Shown: positions 26,138-35,058 of the stretch, piece after piece | Position numbering within the stretch: position 1 is the first letter of the stretch | Layout of the letters: each line of letters starts with the position of its first letter | Assembly (NCBI RefSeq): GCF_001687585.2 | Contig: NZ_CP016537.2 | Span: 2,576,001 to 2,640,000, forward strand | DNA from: Planococcus halocryophilus | Lineage (GTDB): Bacteria > Bacillota > Bacilli > Bacillales_A > Planococcaceae | Length of the DNA: 64,000 bases | Reading direction: 5' to 3' | Made by a program: the position numbers and the translations under genes | Notes under the pieces: generated by a model | Told to the model about the DNA's origin: nothing | Database searches by the model: none | What the model saw: only the letters and a program-made list of their open reading frames with translations

Positions 26138-26690
26138 GACAGTATTTGGTGTGATTTGGACAGTACTCGGGCGCATCTCGACAGTATTTCACTCAATTCC
26201 GACAGTATTCGACTTGAACCGGACAGTATGCCCATATTCTTCCTCTCCACCAAAGTTCAAAACCTTTCTTACCCAAAACCCGGAAAGCGTAAGGACGCGC
26301 TTTCCGCTGGAGAATAGGCTCCGGACAGTATTTGGTGTGATTTGGACAGTATTCGGGTTGATTCCGATAGTATTTCGGTCAATTAGGACAGTATTCTACT
26401 CGATTCCGACAGTATGCCCATTTTCTTCCTCTCCACCAAAGTTCAAAACCTTTATTACCCAAGACCAGGAAAGCGCAAGGACGCGCTTTCCGCTGGGGAA
26501 TAGGCTGCGGACAGTATTTGGTGTGATTTGGACAGTATTCGGGTTGATTCCGACAGTATTTCACTCAATTCCGACAGTATTCGACTTGAACCGGACAGTA
26601 TGCCCATTTTCTTCCTCTCCACCAAAGTTCAAAACCTTTATTACCCAAGACCAGGAAAGCGCAAGGACGCACTTTCCGAGGGGATCTAGC
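26138..26690. repeat. 21-bp periodic array A3 (word GGACAGTATT, 3 x 5 units in a 186-bp tandem repeat)
   Basis: GACAGTA starts at 26138, 26159, 26180, 26201, 26222; then 26324, 26345, 26366 (GATAGTA), 26387, 26408; then 26510, 26531, 26552, 26573, 26594. Spacing within a block is exactly 21 bp and the blocks repeat every 186 bp. Each block is followed by a linker that begins with TTCTTCCTCTCCACC and contains a hairpin with 9-bp arms GGAAAGCGC/GCGCTTTCC (26282, 26468, 26654; one or two mismatches in copies 1 and 3). The plus-strand open frame across it is a by-product of the period. It fills the 740-bp gap between two divergent genes. Confidence 0.92.
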
Positions 26691-26778
26691 CTCTTCAAGT
26701 CAAAATGGTGCTTATTACCAAGAAATATAGGGTACACTAATAATTGTACTGACTATACATAAAAAGGGGCTATGCAAA

Positions 26779-27603
26779 ATGGATTTTATTACATTAAATA
26801 ATGGATTAAAAATGCCGCAACTAGGCTTTGGCGTGTGGCAAGTGGAGAACGATGAGGCAACAAAAGTTGTAGCGAAAGCGTTAGAGACGGGCTATACTTC
26901 TATCGATACTGCAATGATTTATACGAACGAAATTGGCGTTGGACGTGCGTTGCAGGATACAAAAATTCCGCGCGAAGATTTGTTTATCACGACAAAAGTT
27001 TGGAACACGGACCAAGGTTACGACAATACCTTACGTGCATTTGATGAAAGTTTGAGCCGCCTGGGGCTTGATTATGTAGATTTGTATTTGATTCATTGGC
27101 CGACTCCGGAATTTGATAACTATGTTGAAACATATAAAGCATTAGAAAAGTTATATAACGATGGCCGCGTGAAAGCGATTGGTGTTTGTAATTTTGAAGC
27201 TGAACATTTGCAGCGTTTATTGGATGAATGCGATGTTCCGCCAGTATTGAACCAAGTAGAATGCCACCCATACTTGGCGCAAACGAGTTTGAAAGAATTT
27301 TGTGCGAAACACGATATTTTCTTGGAAGCTTGGAGCCCGCTTGAACAAGGTGGCGACGTGTTGAAAGATGCGACCATCACTAAAATTGCGGAGTCGAAAG
27401 AAAAGTCTCCGGCTCAAGTTGTGTTGCGTTGGCATTTGCAAAACAACACCATTGCTATTCCAAAATCGGTAACGCCGTCACGCATTGAAGAGAACTTTGA
27501 TGTCTTTGATTTTGAATTGAGCGACGAGGAAATGGAAGCGATCAATGCGTTAAACAAAGAGCGCCGCAACGGACCACACCCAAATGACATGAATGTACGA
27601 TAA
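26779..27603 (+). CDS. Aldo/keto reductase (AKR5-like)
   Basis: A 274-residue NADPH-dependent carbonyl reductase. The catalytic tetrad is visible: Asp43 and Tyr48 (SIDTAMIYTN), Lys73 (TTKVWN) and His106 (YLIHWP). IPKSVTPSRIEENF near the C-terminus binds the NADP phosphate. Members reduce methylglyoxal and other aldehydes or 2,5-diketogluconate. It is a single gene with AAAAGGGG before the ATG. Upstream lies array A3; downstream an inverted repeat and a terminator. Confidence 0.92.
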   Translation: MDFITLNNGLKMPQLGFGVWQVENDEATKVVAKALETGYTSIDTAMIYTNEIGVGRALQDTKIPREDLFITTKVWNTDQGYDNTLRAFDESLSRLGLDYVDLYLIHWPTPEFDNYVETYKALEKLYNDGRVKAIGVCNFEAEHLQRLLDECDVPPVLNQVECHPYLAQTSLKEFCAKHDIFLEAWSPLEQGGDVLKDATITKIAESKEKSPAQVVLRWHLQNNTIAIPKSVTPSRIEENFDVFDFELSDEEMEAINALNKERRNGPHPNDMNVR

Positions 27604-27624
27604 TAATTCCCCATCCATACATTG

Positions 27625-27658
27625 ACCATTTTGCACATCAATGATGGTGCAAAATGGT
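27625..27658. repeat. Perfect 12-bp inverted repeat after the aldo/keto reductase gene
   Basis: Arms ACCATTTTGCAC and GTGCAAAATGGT with a 10-nt loop, 21 bp after the stop. It lacks a T-run and stands just before the true terminator. It could stabilise the mRNA 3' end. Confidence 0.6.
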
Positions 27659-27662
27659 ACCA

Positions 27663-27703
27663 AAAAGAAAGAGGCGGCCTTAGTTAAAGGTCGCCTCTTT
27701 TTA
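27663..27703. terminator. Bidirectional terminator between AKR and the 171-aa membrane protein gene
   Basis: Arms AAAGAGGCGGCC and GGTCGCCTCTTT with a short loop and T-run. Confidence 0.9.
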
Positions 27704-27708
27704 TGTTA

Positions 27709-28224
27709 CTACTTAAACTTTCTCTCCACAAAATCTTGCTCTTGCTCAGGCGTCATAAATCCTGTCGCTCTGCCGACTGTACCTTTATGCCAGTCCCAAA
27801 TAGTATTGTGGACATCGACGGCATTTGAAAAGTTGCCTTCTTTCCATTTCGTTAATGTGGCCAAGTAAAAATCACTATGTTCGTACTGATCAGCATAGGC
27901 GTTAACAATCGTCAGTAACCCGTCGATGTGTTCAGGTGTCATTTCAACTGCGCCTTTCTTTTCACTAGCGGTAATTTTTTGGTGTGTCATTTGGTGCATA
28001 TAAACTTGCAGTTCGCCTTCACTCATTTTGAGGTCGGCACTGTCAACTTTCTCATCATCTTTGTCTGCGGCGACCTCTTTGTTATCGCTTTTTGCAATTT
28101 CTTCGGCTACTTTCGTTATGTCTCCGCCTTTTGCAGAACCTTGCGCGAGAAAATAATAGCCGCCCGCAACTAGTAGAGCTAATACGCCAATCGTTATTGC
28201 GCTCGTTTTTAGTACCGATTTCAT
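27709..28224 (-). CDS. Membrane-anchored protein of unknown function (possibly DUF6241-like)
   Basis: A 171-residue protein: an N-terminal membrane anchor (about residues 9-27), an acidic/lysine-rich linker (about 33-66) and a conserved-looking C-terminal domain with YMHQMTHQK, MTPEHIDGLL and TIWDWHKGTVGRATGFM. This resembles a domain of unknown function that I believe is DUF6241, without certainty. The ATG at 28224 has AAGGAG 8 nt upstream. It probably faces the outside of the cell. Confidence 0.65.
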   Translation of the reverse strand: MKSVLKTSAITIGVLALLVAGGYYFLAQGSAKGGDITKVAEEIAKSDNKEVAADKDDEKVDSADLKMSEGELQVYMHQMTHQKITASEKKGAVEMTPEHIDGLLTIVNAYADQYEHSDFYLATLTKWKEGNFSNAVDVHNTIWDWHKGTVGRATGFMTPEQEQDFVERKFK

Positions 28225-28344
28225 TTCTGCAGCTCCTTGCTTTAGTCTTTCTATGTACGACGATATTCCTATTCTAGTATGAACGACACACCTTTAGCTT
28301 TCAAGGGTTTCTTGGAAATCAAGACCATTAAATACTTATAAAGT

Positions 28345-28382
28345 AAGAAGCGCCATCTTTAAAATCAAAGACAGCGCTTTTA
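28345..28382 (-). terminator. Probable terminator after the TPR-C39 gene
   Basis: Arms AAGCGCCATCTTT and AAAGACAGCGCTT with two mismatches, just after the stop at 28392. The T-run on the minus strand is weak. Confidence 0.55.
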
Positions 28383-28391
28383 TTCACTACA

Positions 28392-31300
28392 TTAAACCTG
28401 TACAGTTAACACTTCGTCAAGAATTTCTTCAAATAACTCTTCTTCAACGGCAGCTTCGATAAACAACTCGCCACCGTCTTTATCAAATAGTTCCGTAAGC
28501 ATTTTTTTTGCTTGAGCAGGGTGACCAGCTACCATGGTTGCGCGTGCCAACTCGTAACTGGCCGGCAAGTATTCCGGTGCATCGTCTTGCAACGCACGTA
28601 ACCGTGTCATTGCCGAGACACTGTCTCCGGTATTGATCGACATAATCGCCAGTGTTACACAAATCCATTCGTTCAGTCGAAGCTCTTCCGGTAACCGACT
28701 TTCAAATTGTTCTGGTTGTACTTTCCGGTGATCGGCAAGTAAATGCATTAAGCGTACATAGCTATCGCTGCGATATGGATTCATCGAGATTGCTTTTTCA
28801 TAAAACGTCTGTGCCTTGTCTATATCTTCTTCGACTGCAGCCATGTCTCCTTGCCATAAAACAAGATCAATGTCGACCGGCTTTTGCTTATAGAGTTCTT
28901 GCGCTTGTTTAATGGCTTTACCTAGCAACTTTGGAGATTGCTTGTTATTAGCTTCTTGGAATGTAGCTTGAAGCAATAATTTCGCCGCATCAAAATTGCC
29001 CGTGCGTTTAACAAACGGCTCTAGTTCTTCTGCCGCATCGTCTGCCCCGTCACGTTCCATGTAAAATTCTGCAAGGTGCAAGACGGGCACTTCGCTATCT
29101 TTGTATTTTTTCGCAGCATCTGTGTAAAGGTCAATAATGTTGGAAACTAGTAAAAAGCGGCGTGATTTGTCGCGTAATCTTCCAAAGAAATTCGTCGATT
29201 CCTCTTCTTCTGTATCCAACAACACCACCAATTGATCGGCGCTATACGTTTCAGCCATCGCCAACTCTTCGCCTTTGAGTCGTTTTTTCAAACGTCTTTG
29301 AAGCTCGCCAGTTTTGCGCATTTTCACTAACAACTGAACATACTCTGCGTAAAAGCCTTCTTCAGCTGGATGCTCTTCAATCAGTTCTTCCAGTATAACA
29401 AGCGCGCGCTTTAAGTCTCCTTGTCGTACACAAAATTGCATATATTGATAACGAGATGGCAACGCTCCGTTAAGTGCTTGTGCTTGGAGCAATAATTCCT
29501 CAGCTTCAGCCACATTGCCTTCCTTCTCTGCAAGTTGAGCTTTTACTGACAACAACCATTCCTCAGGCACTTGTGCGGCTACTTTTTCGAGCACTTGGCT
29601 AATCGCAATTTGTTTTGAGTCATTATCGACTAACTCGAACAATTCTTGCAAATCAAGCGGCAGTGGTTCATTTTCCAACACATGCAATGCTGCTTTAAAA
29701 GCTCGATCATGATCTTCTAACGCCAAATAACTACGCATCAACCCTTCATGAGCCGCCGTGAAACTGGCGTCGGCTTTCACGCTTTCCGTATAATGTTCGA
29801 GCGCTTGTTTCCATTTATCGTTTTGTTCGGCAAGGCGACCCAAATGATAATGCGCCAAATAAAGTCCGTTTATTTCGACAGCTTGCTCGTACAGCGTTTT
29901 TGCAAAACGCTGATGGTCTTCAAGTTCATACAAACCACCTTCGTAACACAATAATTGTGGATCTGCGGCAGTTTCGCGGAAGCGTTTGAAACGATCAAAC
30001 AAACGGCTACGGAATTGTGGCGCTTCACCAAACTCCGCGTATTGCTCGGCGATTTCGTGAAGATTTAACGCTTCACGTTCCATGCCAACTTCCAACAAGT
30101 GGAGTGCTAGCGTTTTTCCTATATCATCTTCCGATTCTTGCCAAAGCATCGCAGCAGTTCGGTTGAAATAAAACGTGTCCCCCGTTTCTGCGTATTGCAT
30201 GATGAGTTCTCTCACTTCATCGTCTTTTTCTTGTTTCAGCAAGGCATGCGCAATGTGCGTGACCGTATACAAATCCGTCTTATCCAATTCGAGCGATTTC
30301 CGGTATTCAGTTTCCGCCTCTGTAAACTGTTCCTGCTCCATCGCGATATGCCCCAAATACAAATGCAGTACATCGGTTTTTTCGCAATGATCAATTCCTT
30401 CACGAATAATAATGTCCGCTAACGCCCAATCTTTTGCTTCCATATGGATTTCCGCAATACGCAAATACGCGAATGGTTCTTTAAAGTCAATTTCTTTCGC
30501 TTGTTCAAATGACGCTATCGCTTCTTTTTCCTGACCAAGCACCAGCAAACAACGACCTATTTCATAGATGAAATAACCGTCTTGTGGATGTTCGTGAGCT
30601 AGCTCACGAAAACGTGTCAACGCTTGTTCATAAGCACCAGATTCGTATTGAATCAAACTATGCGTAATTCGCGCAAATACGTCTGTTGGTTCTTGCTCAA
30701 GCGCAATACTCGACCATTTAAACGCTTGATACGTTTTATCGATTTCCAAATAACAACGCGCCAAATGGCTATAGGCCATTGGTTGATAATGATCCAATTC
30801 AATCGAACGCTTTAAAAGCGGAACTGCTTTTTCATGTTCGCTTCGACTCATCAAAATAGCGGCTTTTAAAAATAGCGCATACGGACTGTTCTTTTCTTTA
30901 ACGCCCTCTAAGCATTTTAACGCTTGCTCAGTTTCTTCCTTTCGGTAATGCATGTGAGCCGCCAAAAGCGCCACTTCCGCATCATCTTTTCCGAGGTCCT
31001 TATAAAGCTTTTCAAGCCAAGTCGAATGAAGCGCTTTGGCTCTTTCTGAAAAACGAGTGACTAATCCGACCATTGCTCCGTAACGTTCATCTGGATGGGC
31101 TTCAAGAAAATCGATCGAGCGATCTTTTTCTCCGACTTTTTCTTCAGCAGCCCAAATTTCAAACAACTGCGAGAAATACTGATGTTCTTTATTATCAAGC
31201 AAGCTTAAAAACGATTGCTGCACTGACAATAAAAACACCATACTCAAAGAATCCGTTAATTTATACGTATCTTTCATGTCTTCATATGACAATAAATACG

Positions 31301-32540
31301 GCCCTAAATCGTTAGGGTCTTGCACGATCAATGCTTGCAAGCGGTCATCATAACCAATAACAACTTGAACATGTGCATTGTTTTCAATCATCATGCTGAG
31401 CAATACCGGAATTCCCGCATCGATCAATTGCTTGTAGATAGTAAGCTGGCCTTTAAAATAACGCGCCGTAAACCCGAGTGACTCCATATACGTCATCGTC
31501 ATTTGCAAATCCGAACCCGTCACATCAAAAACATGCTCTGCAATTTCGTCTTGTCCTTTTTTCATATCGTAAGCTTCGAGCATTAGCGATAAAGACGCCG
31601 GCACACAATAATTGAGCTTTTGAATGTTTGGCGTTAACTTGATCTCTTTGCGCTCGGCATCCTGGCGAATTTCCCCTTTGCCGTAAACGGTTTTTTTCAG
31701 CAACTTGTGATGACTGCTTACCCAAGCTTGCAAGTCTTCCCAACGTTCTAGCTTGTACAAGCATTCCGCCGCCATATATGCCCATGCATTGTGATGAACG
31801 TGGTATGGGTTTTCTTCATTATAGTGTGTCATTTCAGAGAGTGCTTTTTCGTAATGCCCAAGGAAAAACAGCGTCCGAATAATATCTGCACGGAATGTCC
31901 ATGAGTCCGGTTCTAGCTCTTGCCCCTTTTCAAGAACAGCTAAAGATTCTGCTTGTCGACCAGTCATCGCCAATACATCTGCATATAAGATGCGCACTTG
32001 TTGACTCCGCTCAGTGACTCTGTCGCTCAACGCTCCTTCTAACACTCTTTCAGCCTGTTGCCATTCTCCACTGTGAATAAAATAAAAACCTTCAAGATCT
32101 GGCCAAAGGAACCCTTTTTGTGCTTTGTACTGTTCAAGTTGGTTTTTTGCTTCTGGCAAACGATTTAACTGAGAAAATACGCGCAACAACAATTGATGAG
32201 CCGCTGCTAGTTCTTCTGTTGAATCATTACCAGATTCGATACCATGCAACCTGCCAACCATTTGTTCTTCTGCTTCTAAGCTGCGTCCTGTCTCAAGTAA
32301 TCGCGCACATTGCCACGTAAATGTCCGCAACGTGCCAAAGCGTTTATGCGCTTGTGTTGTGAGTAAATGACCGTACGTATATAAATCCGCTTGATCGGTT
32401 AGTTTCATCAAGCGCAAAAAATCTTCTTCTGTCTGGAGTTCCCCCATAAATTTACGTAATCCACGAATGGAACGTGCCGCCCATAACTGACGGATTGCGT
32501 CTACTGCTTGCTGCGCTGTTTGTATCTCGTTTGCTTTCAT
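28392..32540 (-). CDS. Giant TPR-repeat protein with an internal C39-like peptidase domain
   Basis: A protein of about 1382 residues without signal peptide or membrane segments. TPR-type helical repeats cover most of it (for example PYALFLKAAILMSRSEHEKA and GRCLLVLGQEKEAIASFEQA). Between about 300 and 430 lies a papain-like C39_2-type domain with Gln307 and Cys312 (QKLNYCVPAS), His390 (NNAHVQVVIGYD) and Asp408 (VQDPND). It may be a cytoplasmic processing or scaffold protein; no substrate gene is adjacent. The ATG at 32540 is preferred since upstream in-frame residues look non-coding, though its ribosome binding site is weak. Confidence 0.82.
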   Translation of the reverse strand: MKANEIQTAQQAVDAIRQLWAARSIRGLRKFMGELQTEEDFLRLMKLTDQADLYTYGHLLTTQAHKRFGTLRTFTWQCARLLETGRSLEAEEQMVGRLHGIESGNDSTEELAAAHQLLLRVFSQLNRLPEAKNQLEQYKAQKGFLWPDLEGFYFIHSGEWQQAERVLEGALSDRVTERSQQVRILYADVLAMTGRQAESLAVLEKGQELEPDSWTFRADIIRTLFFLGHYEKALSEMTHYNEENPYHVHHNAWAYMAAECLYKLERWEDLQAWVSSHHKLLKKTVYGKGEIRQDAERKEIKLTPNIQKLNYCVPASLSLMLEAYDMKKGQDEIAEHVFDVTGSDLQMTMTYMESLGFTARYFKGQLTIYKQLIDAGIPVLLSMMIENNAHVQVVIGYDDRLQALIVQDPNDLGPYLLSYEDMKDTYKLTDSLSMVFLLSVQQSFLSLLDNKEHQYFSQLFEIWAAEEKVGEKDRSIDFLEAHPDERYGAMVGLVTRFSERAKALHSTWLEKLYKDLGKDDAEVALLAAHMHYRKEETEQALKCLEGVKEKNSPYALFLKAAILMSRSEHEKAVPLLKRSIELDHYQPMAYSHLARCYLEIDKTYQAFKWSSIALEQEPTDVFARITHSLIQYESGAYEQALTRFRELAHEHPQDGYFIYEIGRCLLVLGQEKEAIASFEQAKEIDFKEPFAYLRIAEIHMEAKDWALADIIIREGIDHCEKTDVLHLYLGHIAMEQEQFTEAETEYRKSLELDKTDLYTVTHIAHALLKQEKDDEVRELIMQYAETGDTFYFNRTAAMLWQESEDDIGKTLALHLLEVGMEREALNLHEIAEQYAEFGEAPQFRSRLFDRFKRFRETAADPQLLCYEGGLYELEDHQRFAKTLYEQAVEINGLYLAHYHLGRLAEQNDKWKQALEHYTESVKADASFTAAHEGLMRSYLALEDHDRAFKAALHVLENEPLPLDLQELFELVDNDSKQIAISQVLEKVAAQVPEEWLLSVKAQLAEKEGNVAEAEELLLQAQALNGALPSRYQYMQFCVRQGDLKRALVILEELIEEHPAEEGFYAEYVQLLVKMRKTGELQRRLKKRLKGEELAMAETYSADQLVVLLDTEEEESTNFFGRLRDKSRRFLLVSNIIDLYTDAAKKYKDSEVPVLHLAEFYMERDGADDAAEELEPFVKRTGNFDAAKLLLQATFQEANNKQSPKLLGKAIKQAQELYKQKPVDIDLVLWQGDMAAVEEDIDKAQTFYEKAISMNPYRSDSYVRLMHLLADHRKVQPEQFESRLPEELRLNEWICVTLAIMSINTGDSVSAMTRLRALQDDAPEYLPASYELARATMVAGHPAQAKKMLTELFDKDGGELFIEAAVEEELFEEILDEVLTVQV

Positions 32541-32740
32541 ATCCCTATTATTCCCGCCTCTCCCATTGCCCCATGTAAATGTGGTTGATTTATTATATAG
32601 TGGAAAATTATAGGATGCAATACAAATATAGGGGTGTTGGAAGTTTATTTTTCCCATTGATTGATGAAGCGATTTGAGGACATTCTAGCGGCCTATTGGC
32701 GAGCCCGCGCTGGGATAGGAGTTCACAGTAAGAAGTTAGA

Positions 32741-32775
32741 CAAAAAAACGTTTCTTCTATAAATAGAAGAAACGT
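32741..32775 (-). terminator. Terminator after the second VanZ gene
   Basis: Perfect arms ACGTTTCTTCTAT and ATAGAAGAAACGT followed by seven T on the minus strand. Confidence 0.93.
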
Positions 32776-32794
32776 CGATTTGATTTGGTTTTAT

Positions 32795-33271
32795 TTAACG
32801 GGAATTTTCATTTGTCAGTGCACTGGCTATTTTTTGTACCGTTTTCCAAAAGGTTTCGGTGATTCCACCTCGTTCTTCTACGTGTATACTCAATCGATAA
32901 GCTAGATAAACGCCACCGATATCAATAATGACGTCAGAGATTCTTCCGCTCCTCTCAAAAAATAATTGAAGGAATTCGGTAAAGAACGCAAACAGACCGC
33001 ATAAAATGATGGCTTTTGTCTTATGATTTACCGTTTTCGCCATGATGAGAAAAAGTATACCGAAAGACAAGGCATGACCGACTTTTTGGAATACGTAAGT
33101 TTTACTGTTTAAATGAATGTCATTTGTGATGAACAAATCCGAAAAGTTGGGGAACACGCGAATATGAAAGTTGATTTCTTGGCTGAATAGCAGGGCTTGG
33201 AAATTGTAATTATTGGTTGCTAGTAAAATGCACAGCCCCCAGAAGATTACCGGTATGTATTTTGCTTTCAA
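32795..33271 (-). CDS. VanZ-family membrane protein, second copy
   Basis: A 158-residue membrane protein with VanZ-like blocks QKVGHALSFGILF and TEFLQLFFERSGRISDVIIDIGG, comparable with the NAHF and QLFIEGRSGEVRDVLID blocks of the protein at 10879. It has an extra extracytoplasmic stretch near residues 30-60. The start is a TTG at 33271 with AAGGGAAGAG upstream. It is a single gene with a strong terminator. Function is probably envelope-related but undefined. Confidence 0.8.
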   Translation of the reverse strand: MKAKYIPVIFWGLCILLATNNYNFQALLFSQEINFHIRVFPNFSDLFITNDIHLNSKTYVFQKVGHALSFGILFLIMAKTVNHKTKAIILCGLFAFFTEFLQLFFERSGRISDVIIDIGGVYLAYRLSIHVEERGGITETFWKTVQKIASALTNENSR

Positions 33272-33401
33272 AACGCTCTTCCCTTCAATTTTGTTAGCTG
33301 TTTCTATTTGTTGAGTTATTTACTTACATGATATTCCAGTAGAGTCGCTTAGCTTATTATATGTCGGGTTGCTCTAAATAACTAGTAGCTGTTCACTTCA
33401 A

Positions 33402-33433
33402 ATAAAAAAAAGAGCAGCTACAAGCTGCTCTTT
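33402..33433 (-). terminator. Terminator of the nitroreductase-MarR-monooxygenase operon
   Basis: Perfect arms AAAGAGCAGCT and AGCTGCTCTTT with a long T-run on the minus strand. Confidence 0.92.
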
Positions 33434-33447
33434 CAAAATACTGCTTA

Positions 33448-33744
33448 TTAGATTTTTACAGTTTCTGCGCTATAAGCGTTTAAGTCCATTGGTGCAGCCA
33501 TGAATGTTGGCGCTTTTTGAACAAATGCTTGGAAGTGTTCGCTTGTGTTATGTGCTTGGATCGCTTCAGCGTCTTTCCACACTTCAACCATTGTGTAATG
33601 TTGCTCTTGATCCGTAGATTTTTTCAAGTCGTAGCTGATGTTTCCTGCTTCTTGACGTGATCCTTCGATAACTGTTTTAGCTGCTTCTAAAAATGCTTGT
33701 TCTTGTGCTGGTTGTACTTGCAAGTTTGCGTGAATAATAATCAT
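33448..33744 (-). CDS. Antibiotic-biosynthesis-monooxygenase-type small protein (YgiN-like quinol monooxygenase)
   Basis: A 98-residue dimeric alpha-beta barrel (ABM) protein. The start MIIIHANLQVQPAQEQAFLE and the block YTMVEVWKDAEAIQAHNTSEHF are typical. Relatives oxidise quinols or other small aromatics without a cofactor. It is the last gene of a three-gene operon behind a nitroreductase and a MarR regulator, so a role in quinone or nitro-compound stress is inferred. Confidence 0.85.
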   Translation of the reverse strand: MIIIHANLQVQPAQEQAFLEAAKTVIEGSRQEAGNISYDLKKSTDQEQHYTMVEVWKDAEAIQAHNTSEHFQAFVQKAPTFMAAPMDLNAYSAETVKI

Positions 33745-33779
33745 GTCGACTCATCCTCTGTTTTTTATTTGGTCGTGCT

Positions 33780-34208
33780 TTAGTACTCGCTTATATTGTT
33801 TTGCATGCGACTTAGCATGTCGGACAGATGCTCAATTTCTTCTGATGTGAAGTCATGAAGCATTTGATTGACAAAGCCCATGTTTTCTTGGCGATAGCCA
33901 ATAATTTTTTCACGACCTTCAGTAGTTAAGCTGACAAAAATGACGCGGTTGTCGGCTGGACTTCTTTTTCTCGTAACCATGCCGTCTGCCTCGAGTTGTT
34001 TCAGGTGGCGCGTAACGGCCGCGCTATCAATATTGACGGCTTTTTGAAGCGTCGATTGGTTGATTTCGTCAGTATTGTAAAGTTGGTAAAGCAATTCATA
34101 GCGCGATGCACTAATGCCTGTACAACGTTCAAATTTCGGGCTGATTTGGTTGGTCAGTCCTTTGAACAATTGTAAGATTTGCTCTTGCTTTGAAAATGAA
34201 CATGCCAT
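33780..34208 (-). CDS. MarR-family transcriptional regulator
   Basis: A 142-residue winged-helix repressor. The DNA-binding helix lies in QKAVNIDSAAVTRHLKQLE and the wing in RKRSPADNRVIFVSLT. MarR proteins dimerise, bind palindromes and release DNA when they meet phenolic or oxidising ligands. The ATG at 34208 has AGGAGG 7 nt upstream. It is co-transcribed with the nitroreductase before it and the ABM protein after it. A perfect 9-bp palindrome at the operon promoter (34963-34984) is the likely binding site. A Cys near the N-terminus (MACSF) could sense redox state. Confidence 0.9.
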   Translation of the reverse strand: MACSFSKQEQILQLFKGLTNQISPKFERCTGISASRYELLYQLYNTDEINQSTLQKAVNIDSAAVTRHLKQLEADGMVTRKRSPADNRVIFVSLTTEGREKIIGYRQENMGFVNQMLHDFTSEEIEHLSDMLSRMQNNISEY

Positions 34209-34272
34209 CAATGGACCTCCTCTTTTGTGATAGGGTCAATTGATTGGCTTTTCGCTTTTCATTGACCATCTT

Positions 34273-34920
34273 TTATTTCCATTGCGTAGTAGTTTCAACA
34301 GGCAAACGGTATGACTGGAAGCCATCATTTAATGCTTTCCCGATTGTCAGTAACATAACCGGAACATAACGATCTTTATCTAAGTCTAACACTTCTGCGA
34401 TGTTTTCTTTATCATAACCGCCAATTGGATTCGTGCCATATCCATGAGCACGCGCAACTAGCATTAATTGCATAGACACAAGACCTGTATCCAACATAAT
34501 GATGTCTTTCATTGTATCGTACGGTGCATTTTCATAAGCTGGTTTGAAATAATCAAGCTGAGCGCGCATAACATCTGCAGGCATATAACCAAGTTCTACA
34601 GCTTTTCCGTAAATTTCTTCTCCGTATTCGATGTTTTTAAGATCCGCAAAAATGGCGATGACTGCCGATGCGCTCATTACTTTTTCTAAGTTGAATGAAG
34701 CAAGCGGTGCGATTTTTTCTTTTCCTTCTTCGGTGTCGATTACGACGAAACGCCAAGGCTGCATGTTAATAGAAGATGGCGCTGTTGAAGCTTGCTCAAT
34801 GATTTGACTCATTTCTTCGCGGCTGATTTTCACCGATGGGTCGTATTGTTTGATCGAACGACGGTTGTTCATAATGTCGTTAAAATCGTTTGTTTGTTGG
34901 TAAGTTTCTGTAGTTTGCAT
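34273..34920 (-). CDS. NAD(P)H-dependent nitroreductase-family flavoprotein
   Basis: A 215-residue FMN protein. The FMN-binding block NNRRSIKQYDPS, the QASTAPSSINMQPWRFVV loop and ARAHGYGTNPIGGYD are clear. Members reduce quinones, nitroaromatics or dehydrogenate substrates with two electrons. The ATG at 34920 (AAGGAG 9 nt upstream) is chosen over a longer frame that would run back through the operator. It is the first gene of the MarR-controlled operon. The arrangement resembles the MhqR-type quinone-response regulons of Bacillus. Confidence 0.9.
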   Translation of the reverse strand: MQTTETYQQTNDFNDIMNNRRSIKQYDPSVKISREEMSQIIEQASTAPSSINMQPWRFVVIDTEEGKEKIAPLASFNLEKVMSASAVIAIFADLKNIEYGEEIYGKAVELGYMPADVMRAQLDYFKPAYENAPYDTMKDIIMLDTGLVSMQLMLVARAHGYGTNPIGGYDKENIAEVLDLDKDRYVPVMLLTIGKALNDGFQSYRLPVETTTQWK

Positions 34921-34962
34921 ATGTGTCGTGCTCCTTTTTCTGTTAGGTTTATGTGTTTTGAT

Positions 34963-34984
34963 AATGATTGAGGCATCAATCATT
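34963..34984. promoter_or_regulatory. Probable MarR operator (perfect 9-bp inverted repeat)
   Basis: Arms AATGATTGA and TCAATCATT with a 4-bp centre, placed just downstream of the expected transcription start of the nitroreductase operon. A bound repressor here would block the promoter. Confidence 0.68.
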
Positions 34985-34996
34985 GACTCCTCATAC

Positions 34997-35025
34997 AATA
35001 TAAACCCCTTGGTGTGGATTTGCAA
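34997..35025 (-). promoter_or_regulatory. SigA-type promoter of the nitroreductase operon
   Basis: On the minus strand -35 TTGCAA (35020-35025) and -10 TATATT (34997-35002) are separated by exactly 17 bp. Confidence 0.65.
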
Positions 35026-35058
35026 CTATAAAGTTTCGGGAAGTTTTTTGGGGTGCGT

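Noticed and set aside
26138..26690. CRISPR array
   Set aside because: The repeated words are only 7-10 bp with about 11-bp gaps, the same gaps recur in each 186-bp block, and no cas gene is in the window.
26061..26762. Plus-strand open frame of 233 codons across array A3
   Set aside because: It lacks a ribosome binding site, and its heptad pattern (RTVFxxI) follows from the 21-bp DNA period.
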